A DNA stretch of 64,000 bases, from positions 2,542,001 to 2,606,000 of the forward strand of contig OZ245731.1 in assembly GCA_965227155.1 (NCBI GenBank), given 5' to 3'. The stretch is from UBA6059 sp965227155 (GTDB taxonomy: Bacteria; Bacteroidota; Bacteroidia; Cytophagales; Cyclobacteriaceae). Position numbers and translations under genes: made by a program. The notes under the pieces were generated by a model. It made no database searches. It worked only from the letters and a program-made list of their open reading frames with translations, and was not told the DNA's origin. Positions 33,971 through 43,202 of the stretch are shown here, piece after piece (within the stretch, counting starts at the first letter, position 1; each line of letters starts with the position of its first letter).

Positions 33971-35689
33971 ATGAAACAAATACAAAAGATAAGCAAATAT
34001 ATAGCGGCATTGGTCATTGTAGGCTTTGTGTCGTCTTGTAGCAGCGATTGGCTGGACGTAAATGATAACCCTAACGCACCGACAGAGCCGGATTTGGAAT
34101 TGTTGATTCCATCGGTACAGATAGCTATCGGTCAGGTATTGACTGACAGGTTTGACGGTATTGGGGTAATAGGACAGAACATCGAGTCTACACTTTCTCA
34201 GTATGGTCTGGGTAGTGAAGGTGGTGTACCACTGGGATTCGAGGAACTGTATGTAGATGCCATGGTAAATGGTGAGAAGATTATAGCAGACGCAGAGCTT
34301 AGCGATCCTCCATTAACAACACACAGAGGTATCGCCAAAGTATTGAAGGCTTATGCCTACCATGTAATCATCGACATCTGGGGTGCTGCTCCGTATGACG
34401 AGGCGTTACTAGGCGCTGAAGGTCCAGATGCTCCTGTATGGGAGGATGGTGCCCAGGTATACCCTAAGATTCTTACTTTGATAGATGAGGCTATCGTAGA
34501 TCTTCAAGCTGGTGGTGTTGCTCCTCAGAATGATGTAATCTATGGTGGTAATGCTGCAAAATGGGTTCGTTTTGCCAACACATTGAAGCTTAAAATGGCA
34601 TTGAATACCAACAATGCTTCGCTAGCTTCTTCTGCTATAGCTGCAGGTGTGATTGAGTCTAATGCAGATGATGCTGACTTCCAGTTTGGAACAGGCTTAG
34701 CCCCTGAAAACAGACACAGAATGCATCAGCTACACTACACCGGTGGTACAAAAACTTTCTACATGAGCAACACTTTGATGTTCAAGATGTACAAAGGTTA
34801 TGGTGTAGAAGGAGAGGCTGATGTGCCGGATCCACGTATGCGTTATTATTTCTATCGTCAGATTCCTGAGTTTGCTGATGCAGTTGCTGCAGGAGCTGTG
34901 GTACCTGATGACTTCCCATGCTTCGGCTATGGAGCAAGATATGAGGACGAGTCTACCTGGCAATCCAGATGTTCTTATGGATATGTAGGTGATGGATATA
35001 CTGGTCGTGACCATGGAGATGGTACTGGTATTCCTAACGACGGTGCTTCAAGAACTACCTTTGGTGTATATCCAATCGGCGGACTATTTGACGATGGTTC
35101 TGCGGGTGTAGCTCAGCAGTCTGATATCAGCACTGGTGGTATCTATCCTATCTTCACTAATGCTATGGCCAAGTTTATGCAGGCTGAGGCTGTGTTGAGG
35201 TTGGGTGTTGCTGGTGATGCAAGAGCGCTTCTTGAGGCTGGTGTAAGAGCATCTATCGATGATGTTATGATTTTTGGTTCTCAGGCTTCTAATTTTGATT
35301 CTTCTGTTGCTCCTACACAAGCTGATGTAGATGCATATGTAGATGCTGTATTGGCAAAATATGACAATGCTTCTACCAACAACACTGTAGGATCAATCGG
35401 ATCTCAGCTGGATGTAGTAATGGATCAGTGGTATATCGCCAACTTTGGTAACAACACTGAGTCATATACTAGCTTCAGAAGAACCAAGCTTCCAGAGGTA
35501 CGTCGTTCTACGGATGATGCAGGACAGCCACAGCGTATGTCTATCATCCCTAACAACCCGTATCCAAGACGCTTCCCATTCCCACCGAATGAGTTAGCGA
35601 CTAACCCGAATGCACCTGATCCTAACGAGATCGTTTGGTTCCAGGCACCTGTATTTTGGGATAACGCGGCATATCCTCCGAGATTTTAA
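33971..35689 (+). CDS. SusD/RagB-family substrate-binding lipoprotein
   Basis: The 572-residue outer-membrane lipoprotein has a signal peptide ending VGFVSSCSS (lipid-attachment Cys near 23). The SusD-like start DWLDVNDNPNAPTEP follows, then helical TPR-like segments (AKVLKAYAYHVIIDIWGAAPYDEAL; KWVRFANTLKLKMAL), typical of the family. It should form the lid over the SusC barrel. It belongs to the SusD-like group that often lacks carbohydrate-active neighbours; the ligand is unknown. Confidence 0.93.
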   Translation: MKQIQKISKYIAALVIVGFVSSCSSDWLDVNDNPNAPTEPDLELLIPSVQIAIGQVLTDRFDGIGVIGQNIESTLSQYGLGSEGGVPLGFEELYVDAMVNGEKIIADAELSDPPLTTHRGIAKVLKAYAYHVIIDIWGAAPYDEALLGAEGPDAPVWEDGAQVYPKILTLIDEAIVDLQAGGVAPQNDVIYGGNAAKWVRFANTLKLKMALNTNNASLASSAIAAGVIESNADDADFQFGTGLAPENRHRMHQLHYTGGTKTFYMSNTLMFKMYKGYGVEGEADVPDPRMRYYFYRQIPEFADAVAAGAVVPDDFPCFGYGARYEDESTWQSRCSYGYVGDGYTGRDHGDGTGIPNDGASRTTFGVYPIGGLFDDGSAGVAQQSDISTGGIYPIFTNAMAKFMQAEAVLRLGVAGDARALLEAGVRASIDDVMIFGSQASNFDSSVAPTQADVDAYVDAVLAKYDNASTNNTVGSIGSQLDVVMDQWYIANFGNNTESYTSFRRTKLPEVRRSTDDAGQPQRMSIIPNNPYPRRFPFPPNELATNPNAPDPNEIVWFQAPVFWDNAAYPPRF

Positions 35690-35709
35690 TTTTAAAGCAG
35701 ATATAGACT

Positions 35710-36585
35710 ATGAAACATATATCAAGATTATTTATACTTTTCTTAAGCGCATCGGTAATCTTCTCTGCTTGTGAGGATGAGGATGTGTTAAGAGCACCGG
35801 ATTTTTATACACCGGTGGTGCTATTGGCTACAAATGTGACCAATAACGTATGGGAAACCAGTGAGTTACCCGACGCAGCATTCACTTTCACCCTTGATGA
35901 GGAGAACTTTGATGGTGCTGCTGATGGACACAAATTCTTTGTAGGCAGAAGTGGAACAACATCAACTTTGATTGATGTGACCTTGCTTGGATCGCTTAAT
36001 GGTGGCCCATCTACTCCTTTGGTTACTTATCAGGCTAGCGAGCTACCTGCTCAGGTAAACCTTAGTGCATCTGTAGTAGCAAGTGCATTTGGAATTAGCG
36101 TGAGTGACCTTACTCCTGGTGACGTAGTTGCGGTTACTTATGAGTACAACATTGATGCTGACAACAGTGGTACTATCTACACACTAGGAACACCAGGTAA
36201 TGACTACTGCGGTGGTTTTACCAACGAAGGTGAGTGGTGTACTTTCACCATCTCTATCGTATGTTCACTTGCTGATGTAGTGCAAGATCCTTTCCCTGGT
36301 GATTATGTAATCAACTTTGAGGATTCATATGGTGACGGCTGGAACGGTGCTACTATCGAGGCTACTGTGGATGGTGTAACAACTGCTTACACCTTAGAAG
36401 GTGGTTCTAGCGGAAGTGCTACAGTAAATATTCCTGCGGGTACTTCTACTTTATCATTTGCATTCACTTCAGGTGACTGGGATAGTGAGATTTCTTACCA
36501 AATCCTTGACCCTGCGGGTAATGTAATGGCTTCTGCAGTGCCAACGCCTGCAGTAGGTGGAATTACTTTAGCAGTTTGTCTATAA
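35710..36585 (+). CDS. Third gene of the SusCD operon: surface lipoprotein
   Basis: The 291-residue protein has a lipoprotein signal (FLSASVIFSACEDE). Two beta-rich parts follow, the second containing YVINFEDSYGDGWNGATIE, a motif found in secreted Bacteroidota adhesin-like domains, and a final ITLAVCL strand. Paired Cys in the middle (CGGFTNEGEWC) could form a disulphide. It starts 20 bases after susD and is followed by a strong terminator, so it is the last gene of the operon. It may help bind substrate at the cell surface. Confidence 0.8.
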   Translation: MKHISRLFILFLSASVIFSACEDEDVLRAPDFYTPVVLLATNVTNNVWETSELPDAAFTFTLDEENFDGAADGHKFFVGRSGTTSTLIDVTLLGSLNGGPSTPLVTYQASELPAQVNLSASVVASAFGISVSDLTPGDVVAVTYEYNIDADNSGTIYTLGTPGNDYCGGFTNEGEWCTFTISIVCSLADVVQDPFPGDYVINFEDSYGDGWNGATIEATVDGVTTAYTLEGGSSGSATVNIPAGTSTLSFAFTSGDWDSEISYQILDPAGNVMASAVPTPAVGGITLAVCL

Positions 36586-36623
36586 GACTATCAATGGAGT
36601 AAATAACTCCTAATCATACAAAA

Positions 36624-36655
36624 AAGTCAGGGTTCTTAGAGTCCTGACTTTTTTT
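36624..36655 (+). terminator. Rho-independent terminator of the SusCD operon
   Basis: AAGTCAGG (36624-36631) pairs with CCTGACTT (36643-36650), followed by a T-run. It lies about 40 bases after the third gene and just before the arylsulfotransferase-like gene. Confidence 0.85.
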
Positions 36656-36703
36656 ATGCTTTTCTTTATCTTCCAATCAATTACCCTTGAAACTCTATAT
36701 ACA

Positions 36704-37768
36704 ATGCATATTCGCAATCTGCTGATATTTTGTTTGTTAATTTCAATGTGGTCTTGTTCGGATAGATACAAGGCATTGGAAAAGCTACCTGCCTCTCTCG
36801 ATCATTTTGAAGTATTGATTGGAGATAAAAACTCCTTTACCGGACTGATACAGGTAAGAAAGATTACTGACCCTGGCTATCACCTGATGATCAATGCCGA
36901 GGGTAAGGTTGTATGGTACATAAAGGGCGACACTGCGTTATTCCGTCCATTTACTCCTAAAGTTGATCGGTTTCTGGCAATGCATAGTGATGAAGCTATA
37001 TATGAGATTACCTATCCCGGTGATACATTGAATCGTTGGATATATGGCTCAGGTGGATTTGTCAACCCGGTTCATCATGAAGTAATATATCATCCAAAGG
37101 GTATTGCTGCCTTGACAAAAGTTAAGGTACCCATAGACTTTACAGAATATGGCGGTGAGGAAAATGATACACTTATTACTGATGGTATCATGGTGCTAGA
37201 TGGTAGTGGAAAACAGGTCTGGAGTTGGGAGGTTAGTGATGTTCTTAATCCTCTCATAGATAGTAGCTCATTCAAAATGAAAAATGATTGGGGTCATGCA
37301 AATGCACTGGCTGTAGACTATGACGGAAACTACCTTATCTCCTTCAGAGATTTTAATGAGGTATGGAAAATTGATAGTAACTCCGGAGCATTAATGTGGA
37401 AGTACGGCCAAAATGAAATCACGAATTCTGAGGACCATTTTTATGGACAACATAGTGTTCACGCGATTAGTGAAAATAAATATTTACTTCTAGATAACGG
37501 ACATCCTAAAATAAGAAAACATACGAGGGCAATTATATTTAATAGGGATGGTGATTCTTTTAGTCAGGAATTGAAGATTCAGCTACCCGATTCCTTATAC
37601 ACCCCAAAGCAAGGCTCGGTTTTCAAGATAGATAATGATCGGTATCTATTCAGTAGCTCTATGAAAAGTATCCTATTAATGACCGACAGCACTGGCAATG
37701 TTATTTGGATGGCTAAAGGTTCAGAACCATATTATAGAGCTTATTATTTAGAAGAGGTTAAGCTTTAG
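36704..37768 (+). CDS. Arylsulfotransferase (ASST)-like lipoprotein
   Basis: The 354-residue protein has a lipoprotein signal (MHIRNLLIFCLLISMWSC). The beta-propeller-like body carries DWGHANALAVDYDGNYLISFRDFNEVWKID and HFYGQHSVHAISENKYLLLDNG, as in PAPS-independent arylsulfate sulfotransferases with His residues lining the propeller. I chose ATG 36704 because an earlier ATG overlaps the terminator. A ChrA-type transporter and a PAPS-type sulfotransferase follow on the same strand. The true donor and acceptor are unknown. Confidence 0.72.
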   Translation: MHIRNLLIFCLLISMWSCSDRYKALEKLPASLDHFEVLIGDKNSFTGLIQVRKITDPGYHLMINAEGKVVWYIKGDTALFRPFTPKVDRFLAMHSDEAIYEITYPGDTLNRWIYGSGGFVNPVHHEVIYHPKGIAALTKVKVPIDFTEYGGEENDTLITDGIMVLDGSGKQVWSWEVSDVLNPLIDSSSFKMKNDWGHANALAVDYDGNYLISFRDFNEVWKIDSNSGALMWKYGQNEITNSEDHFYGQHSVHAISENKYLLLDNGHPKIRKHTRAIIFNRDGDSFSQELKIQLPDSLYTPKQGSVFKIDNDRYLFSSSMKSILLMTDSTGNVIWMAKGSEPYYRAYYLEEVKL

Positions 37769-37792
37769 CATACTTCATAATACGAATGCGAA

Positions 37793-38995
37793 ATGATGAA
37801 GGAGCCACAAAATCAACCTATATCATTAGCCTCACTTTTTTTTAGTTTTTTGAAAATTGGTGCCGTGTCTTTTGGAGGCTATATGGCATTGGTTTCAATG
37901 GTCAAAGACATTTTAGTAGATAAAAAGAAATGGATTGGTGAGCACCGTATCGTTGAGGGATTATCCATAGCTTCAATTCTACCGGGTCCTCTGGCCGTTA
38001 ATGTGTCTACTTATATTGGTTTTTCGATTAAAAGGTATTGGGGAGGGTTCATCGTATTTCTGGCAGTGTTATTACCGTCTTTCTTGCTAGTATTATTTTT
38101 ATCACACCTCTATCTTCAGAATATTGAAATAGACTGGGTTAGTGATTTTTTTAAAGGAGTTTTACCTGTAATTGTCGCAATTGTACTGAAGGTAGCATGT
38201 GGTATGTTTACCAAAACAGTTAATTCTTCATTCCAATATGTGCTTTTATGCATAGCCGTTGCCTCCATCTATTTATTGGAAGGGTTACTTGGGATTATTA
38301 CATCCATATTGCTCTGCGGCACTTTGTTTTATCTTTTTAATGCCAATAGCCTCTCAGAGACTAATAGTTCGCATCCAGTAAAGCTCAATTTTAATCTTAC
38401 TGCGATGCTACCAGTGGCTTTATTGGTAATTTATTATGTAATCATTCACTTACTTTCTTTTAATCACATCCTGTTTGATCTTACGAAGACTTTTAGTGTA
38501 ATGTCAGTTACTTTGTTTGGGGGTGGTTATGTCTTTATACCCTTGATGCAGGAGATTATCGTAGATCAAAAGGCATGGCTGACCAATCAGGAGTTTATCG
38601 ATGCTATCGCGATTGGGCAGATAACACCCGGACCAATTCTGATCAGCGCAGCTTTTGTCGGTTATAAGCTAAGCGGTGTAATAGGAGCTTTGGTTGCAAC
38701 ACTTAGCATATTTCTTCCAAGTGCAGTGCTCATGCTCATTGTCAGTCATCTTTATCAAGGGATCGCAGAAAATCAAATAGTAAAAACATTTTTGAAAGGC
38801 ATAAAGACTGCCATAGTTGGATTGATATTTTATTCAGCCATTATCATATTTATGTCCTCAAACTATTTTTTGCTAAATGGAATTATTGTATTGGCTGTTT
38901 TTGTGGCACTTTATAAATTCGATATTAATCCCATACTTCTTATAGTGCTTTCTGGCGTGTTCAGTACTTTTGCACATTCTTATGGGGGAATATAG
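37793..38995 (+). CDS. ChrA-family (CHR) transporter, long form
   Basis: The 400-residue membrane protein has two homologous CHR halves: FFSFLKIGAVSFGGYMALVSM with GPLAVNVSTYIGF at the start, and FSVMSVTLFGGGYVFIPLMQE with GQITPGPILISAAFVGY in the second half. About ten membrane segments are evident. Family members export chromate, a sulfate analogue. Here it sits between an arylsulfotransferase-like and a sulfotransferase gene, so a sulfate-related anion is a reasonable alternative substrate. Its stop overlaps the next start by 14 bases. Confidence 0.88.
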   Translation: MMKEPQNQPISLASLFFSFLKIGAVSFGGYMALVSMVKDILVDKKKWIGEHRIVEGLSIASILPGPLAVNVSTYIGFSIKRYWGGFIVFLAVLLPSFLLVLFLSHLYLQNIEIDWVSDFFKGVLPVIVAIVLKVACGMFTKTVNSSFQYVLLCIAVASIYLLEGLLGIITSILLCGTLFYLFNANSLSETNSSHPVKLNFNLTAMLPVALLVIYYVIIHLLSFNHILFDLTKTFSVMSVTLFGGGYVFIPLMQEIIVDQKAWLTNQEFIDAIAIGQITPGPILISAAFVGYKLSGVIGALVATLSIFLPSAVLMLIVSHLYQGIAENQIVKTFLKGIKTAIVGLIFYSAIIIFMSSNYFLLNGIIVLAVFVALYKFDINPILLIVLSGVFSTFAHSYGGI

Positions 38996-40001
38996 AAATG
39001 GAATTCAATTTATTGGTACGCAAAGATCCGGTTCCAATTTACTAAGGTTGATGCTGAATCAATTTGATCAAATTTCAGCACCTCATCCTCCTCACATTCT
39101 TCGTACCTTCACCGAGTTGATGCCTTTATATGGTGATCTTAATAAAACAGCCAACTTTAAATTATTAGCAACCGATATTATTGATTGGGTTAATGCCAAT
39201 CCTGTACCATGGCTCAACTGGCATGTCGTTCTTGATGATATCCTGGAGATATCCAGAGGAACCTCGCTTGTTCACCTTTTTGAGGCTGTGTATCAAACCA
39301 AAGCAAAATCGGATCATGCCCAATACTGGTGCTGTAAAAGCCTGGCTAATGTGGCCTATGTTAATCAACTGGAAAATGCGGGAATACACCCAAAATATAT
39401 TCACCTGGTGAGGGATGGTCGTGATACCGCCGCTTCTTTCAAAAAGGCAATTGTTGGGCCCAAGCATATTTACGAGTTGGCGAATAAATGGTCTGAGGAG
39501 CAAAAACTTGCATTGGAAGTATCGGAAAACTACCCAGAGCGGTATTTGCTTGTTAAGTATGAAAATCTAATTGAAAAGCCAGAGGACGTATTAAAGCAAA
39601 TATGTGAGTATCTGGAAGTTGATTTTGATGCAAAGGCGCTGGAATATTTCACTTCCGTGGAATCTGAAAATACGGCCAAATCAGGAGAGATGTGGAAAAA
39701 TGTAGTCAACCCTGTGCTTCAAGCCAATAAACAAAAGTTTAAGCAGTCCTTAACTGACTGGGAAATCGCTCTATTTCAGTTTATAGCCTCAGAAGAGTTG
39801 TCAAGGTTCGGCTATCGTTTGGTTGAAACCCAATCAAATATCAATACGCTGAATAATGCAGATATACTTTCTTTTAAGGAAGAAAACATCAAAATGATGA
39901 ATGATGCCAGAATCAATGCCTCCCAGGCTGATATTCTTGCTCGGAAGCCTCAGGAAGAATTATTGTCTCTGATCAAAAATCGGGAATTGCAATTTCTTTA
40001 G
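38982..40001 (+). CDS. PAPS-dependent sulfotransferase-family protein
   Basis: The 339-residue protein has the 5'-phosphosulfate loop FIGTQRSGSNLLRLML near residue 12 and the 3'-phosphate motif HLVRDGRDTAASFKKAI in the middle, with VKYENLIEKPEDVLKQIC following, as in Sulfotransfer_3-type enzymes. The ATG at 38982 overlaps the chrA-type stop by 14 bases, so the genes are translationally coupled. The acceptor is unknown; possibilities include a lipid, glycan or amino-acid-derived molecule. Confidence 0.85.
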   Translation: MGEYRNGIQFIGTQRSGSNLLRLMLNQFDQISAPHPPHILRTFTELMPLYGDLNKTANFKLLATDIIDWVNANPVPWLNWHVVLDDILEISRGTSLVHLFEAVYQTKAKSDHAQYWCCKSLANVAYVNQLENAGIHPKYIHLVRDGRDTAASFKKAIVGPKHIYELANKWSEEQKLALEVSENYPERYLLVKYENLIEKPEDVLKQICEYLEVDFDAKALEYFTSVESENTAKSGEMWKNVVNPVLQANKQKFKQSLTDWEIALFQFIASEELSRFGYRLVETQSNINTLNNADILSFKEENIKMMNDARINASQADILARKPQEELLSLIKNRELQFL

Positions 40002-40235
40002 CACAAAGGTCAATTTTTTCATTGAATAGATAAGGCTATTGACATAGTTGAGACATTAATTGACAAATTTCAGAATTGGGAATTCTTATTATGTCCTAAG
40101 TTCACATATGAACAATAATGTACGATTTTGTTACACATTATTGAATTGATGATTTATGTAATTGGCTTAAAATCAATGACATAAATACATGGCATAACAA
40201 TTGAAACATTTGAGTGAACTTGAAATCTTTTTATA

Positions 40236-41597
40236 ATGTCGAATATATTTAGGCTTACCGTATTGCTTGTTGCTTTCTATGTAGGCATCTTTCAAACTGC
40301 TTTTGGACAAGAAGCAAATCCTCAGATTTTGACTTTAGACGATTGTCTTAACATGGCAATAGAAAAAAATATTGGGATTAAAAGAGCCCAGAATAATGCA
40401 TTAATAGCCAAGTCAAATAAAATGCAGGCTTTGATGAATTTTCTGCCCAGTCTGTCAGCCCAGGTCAATTATGATTACACTTTTGGTACATTTTTCGACC
40501 AGGCAGCCTTTACACAGGTTTCTACCACTACCAATACATCTGACCCCTGGTTAAGATCTACAGCCACCATTTTCAATGGATTTGCCAATCACCATAACAG
40601 AAAGCAAAGGGATTTGCAGTTTGAAGCTGCTCAGCATGGGGTAGAAAGCTCCAAAGTTGATGTAAAGGCCAATGTGCTGCAATCCTACCTGAGTGTGATG
40701 CTCGATAAGGAAAACATTAAAATCTCTGAAGAAAGGGTTGAATTACTGCAGGCCCAGTTGGATAGAGAAATCAAAAGAGAATCAGTAGGTGTAGGTAATA
40801 TGGAAACGGTTTATAATTTCCGTTCGCAGTTGGCCAATGAAAAGCTGAACCTTGTGCAAGCCCAAAACCAGCTCAAAAGAGATAAGTTGCAACTATTGCA
40901 GCTACTCCAATTGGATGTTACCCATGAGTATGAAATTGTAAGTACTGAGATAGAGCAGGATAACATGCTGACAGAGCTCGATTCTTATGAAGAGGTACTT
41001 GAAGCTAGTTTGGGCTATTCTCCGGCTTTGAAGCAGGCCAGAGCCAATCATGAGGCTTCTTTATACAACCTTAAGCTTACCAAAGCGCAAAGGCTACCTA
41101 CCTTAAGTTTCTTTGGTCAATTAGGAAGTAGGTATTCTTCAAATGGTGCCCGTAATCCATCTAGTGGCGAAGTGCAACCCAATGCGCCACTGGCTGATCA
41201 ATTGGAATGGAATGAATACGAATACCTCAATTTTTCCTTAAATATTCCCATCTTCAGTCGTTTTCAAAACATCAATAATATTCAGGTAGCAAAATTGAAT
41301 ATGCATAATGCAGAGCTTGATATGACTGAAGCGATGCTCGCTATGACCAATACAGTACAGACGGTATATTTGGATATGGTAGCTGCCCAAAGTACATATG
41401 AAGCGGCACAGGAAAATCTGGAATCGCTGGAGCAATCATTTTCTTTTGTAAGCAAACGCTATGAAACGGGTAACACAGATTTTTACACTTATCTGGAAAG
41501 TTTGAACAATAAGAATCGAGGTGAAATTGAATTGATCAACTCTAAGTACACAATAATATTCCGAAAGAAAATACTTGATCTCTACAAAGGATTGTAG
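40236..41597 (+). CDS. TolC-family outer membrane efflux protein
   Basis: The 453-residue protein starts with a signal peptide (LLVAFYVGIFQTAFG) and has two similar halves of long helices with outer-membrane strands, beginning LTLDDCLNMAIEKN and ending FVSKRYETGNTDFYTYLESLNN, both typical of the OEP family. It should form the outer-membrane channel of an efflux or secretion system. No membrane-fusion or inner-membrane pump gene is next to it, so partners must be elsewhere. Its end overlaps the stop of the convergent propeller gene by 16 bases. Confidence 0.92.
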   Translation: MSNIFRLTVLLVAFYVGIFQTAFGQEANPQILTLDDCLNMAIEKNIGIKRAQNNALIAKSNKMQALMNFLPSLSAQVNYDYTFGTFFDQAAFTQVSTTTNTSDPWLRSTATIFNGFANHHNRKQRDLQFEAAQHGVESSKVDVKANVLQSYLSVMLDKENIKISEERVELLQAQLDREIKRESVGVGNMETVYNFRSQLANEKLNLVQAQNQLKRDKLQLLQLLQLDVTHEYEIVSTEIEQDNMLTELDSYEEVLEASLGYSPALKQARANHEASLYNLKLTKAQRLPTLSFFGQLGSRYSSNGARNPSSGEVQPNAPLADQLEWNEYEYLNFSLNIPIFSRFQNINNIQVAKLNMHNAELDMTEAMLAMTNTVQTVYLDMVAAQSTYEAAQENLESLEQSFSFVSKRYETGNTDFYTYLESLNNKNRGEIELINSKYTIIFRKKILDLYKGL

Positions 41598-42415
41598 CGA
41601 TATATGGAAAGTGACCTTTCCCCAAAAAGATAAAATCTCTCTTTATTTACCTGCATTTCTATGATTTTTTCAGGTAGGGGAGATTTTTTTCTATTCAAGG
41701 TATTAAGATCTACAGATACGAATTCAGAAGTATCGTATAGGAACAGCGTATTCTGAAAGAATGCTATTTTTTGTACACCTTGAGCTTCAATAGTATGCAA
41801 GAGATTGATCATATTATCAAAAACAAATACCTCTTTTGCCTGATCTAGCAGGTAGATTCTGTTTTTATATTCTTTTATGTAGGTGAAATTGACTGATCTA
41901 TCTAGGATATTCTGCGCCCAATTGTGATTCAATAATACCTGCTGATTATTTAGGTCCAGTTTACTAATGCCCAGGTTATCATCATCAAGAACCCAAAGGT
42001 TTAGGTCCATACTAAGGTTGGCCAATCGGATGAGTCCATTCCCTCGATTTATAGAATAGCTACGTTGATTAGCCAGAAACCTGTCAGTCATCAGGATTTC
42101 CTGCAGATCCTGGTAAAATGCGAACAACCGTAGGCCATGGGAAGCTTCCAGCAGATAAACTTTTCCCAGTTGTCTGGAAGAAAGACTGTTCAACAAAGTG
42201 CCTTCCCCATCATATTGGTAAATGTCTCCCTGCGTGCTGCTACAGTACAAATTGCCATAGCGGTCGATGGATGTGGTGCTGAGCTGGTAGTTGAAATCCA
42301 CCCTTTTTTCTAATTCCCATTTGCCCTGCCCCAATAATCCCATGGCCAGGCAACTGAAAATAGTGGTCAGGAGCAGTTTACTCAAAAGTTTTAAGTTGAG
42401 CCTTTTCTCCATCAT
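41582..42415 (-). CDS. Predicted secreted beta-propeller-like protein
   Basis: The ~277-residue protein has a hydrophobic signal (LLLTTIFSCLAMGLLGQG). The rest consists of repeated four-strand-like units such as SIDRYGNLYCSSTQGDIYQYD, IKEYKNRIYLLDQAKEVFVFD and QVNKERFYLFGERSLSIY, suggesting a propeller. I do not recognise a named family. It begins inside the 3' end of lpxH (about 38 bases of overlap), so it is translated from the lpxH transcript. Starts at 42415 and 42412 are both possible. Confidence 0.65.
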   Translation of the reverse strand: MMEKRLNLKLLSKLLLTTIFSCLAMGLLGQGKWELEKRVDFNYQLSTTSIDRYGNLYCSSTQGDIYQYDGEGTLLNSLSSRQLGKVYLLEASHGLRLFAFYQDLQEILMTDRFLANQRSYSINRGNGLIRLANLSMDLNLWVLDDDNLGISKLDLNNQQVLLNHNWAQNILDRSVNFTYIKEYKNRIYLLDQAKEVFVFDNMINLLHTIEAQGVQKIAFFQNTLFLYDTSEFVSVDLNTLNRKKSPLPEKIIEMQVNKERFYLFGERSLSIYRYNPL

Positions 42416-43142
42416 ATTCACAATATGTGGTGTAGTTGATCCATTCACCAAGATTGATATATTGGCTTTGCTCTGCCACGGTCAATTCCAGCGGTAGATG
42501 CCTGTGTCCGAAAATGTAGTAATCGTGATGCGCATTCTTTTCCGTTGTTTTGCAATATTGCCATAGCCATTCATCTTCTCCTTTGAAGCTTTCTCCTTTT
42601 TTTTGACTGTTGATTCTACTTCTTCGGGACCATAGTTGCGCTATGCCAATACCAATATTGGGATGGACCCATCCAAAAGCCCATTGGAGAAACCGGTTGG
42701 TAAAAATCATTTTCAGAAATTTGTAAAAATGGTCTCCTGGTCCCAATCCATCTCCATGTCCCACCATGATTTTATGGCTATTCGTCTCAATAACAACGGG
42801 TTCGTGAAAAGTCTTCACGCCTAGCTCCTCGTCGAAATACCGTTTCATCCAAAGATCATGATTGCCGGTAAAGAAATAAACTTTAACGCCTTTGTCCGTT
42901 AAAGCAGCGATTTCACCTTGAAAGCGCGCAAAACCCTTGGGTATGCTTTTCCTGTATTCAAACCAGAAATCAAAAATATCGCCCACAAGAAATATGGCTT
43001 CCGCCTCATCAGTTATGCTTTGTAACCATCGAACAATTTTTCTTTCTCTTTCCCTGCTAGCTTTCATATTGGGAGCACCAAGATGAAAATCGCTGGCAAA
43101 AAAAATGCGCTTGTTGGTGATGGGGATATTTATGGTATTCAT
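42378..43142 (-). CDS. lpxH: UDP-2,3-diacylglucosamine hydrolase (LpxH-like)
   Basis: It is predicted to hydrolyse UDP-2,3-diacylglucosamine to lipid X in lipid A synthesis. The metallophosphoesterase motifs are in order: ASDFHLGAPN, VGDIFDFWFEYRK, FFTGNHDLWM, VGHGDGLGPGD and IFGHRHLPLEL. The 254-residue length is usual for the Bacteroidota form. The downstream beta-propeller gene overlaps it. FtsH, upstream on the same strand, is separated by a terminator, and in E. coli FtsH controls lipid A synthesis, so the neighbourhood is suggestive only. Confidence 0.9.
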   Translation of the reverse strand: MNTINIPITNKRIFFASDFHLGAPNMKASRERERKIVRWLQSITDEAEAIFLVGDIFDFWFEYRKSIPKGFARFQGEIAALTDKGVKVYFFTGNHDLWMKRYFDEELGVKTFHEPVVIETNSHKIMVGHGDGLGPGDHFYKFLKMIFTNRFLQWAFGWVHPNIGIGIAQLWSRRSRINSQKKGESFKGEDEWLWQYCKTTEKNAHHDYYIFGHRHLPLELTVAEQSQYINLGEWINYTTYCEYDGEKAQLKTFE

Positions 43143-43146
43143 TCAA

Positions 43147-43176
43147 TAAAAAAGATCAGGCACAAACCTGATCTTT
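43147..43176 (-). terminator. Terminator after ftsH
   Basis: AAAGATCAGG (43151-43160) and CCTGATCTTT (43167-43176) form a 10-bp stem. On the minus strand it ends in a T-run (CCTGATCTTTTTTA). It lies between the end of ftsH and the start of lpxH. Confidence 0.8.
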
Positions 43177-43202
43177 AAATTAATTCTTATGAAGACAAGA
43201 GT

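Noticed and set aside
40236..42415. Complete tripartite efflux operon
   Set aside because: Only the TolC-like gene is present; the neighbouring convergent gene is a propeller-like protein, not a pump or adaptor.
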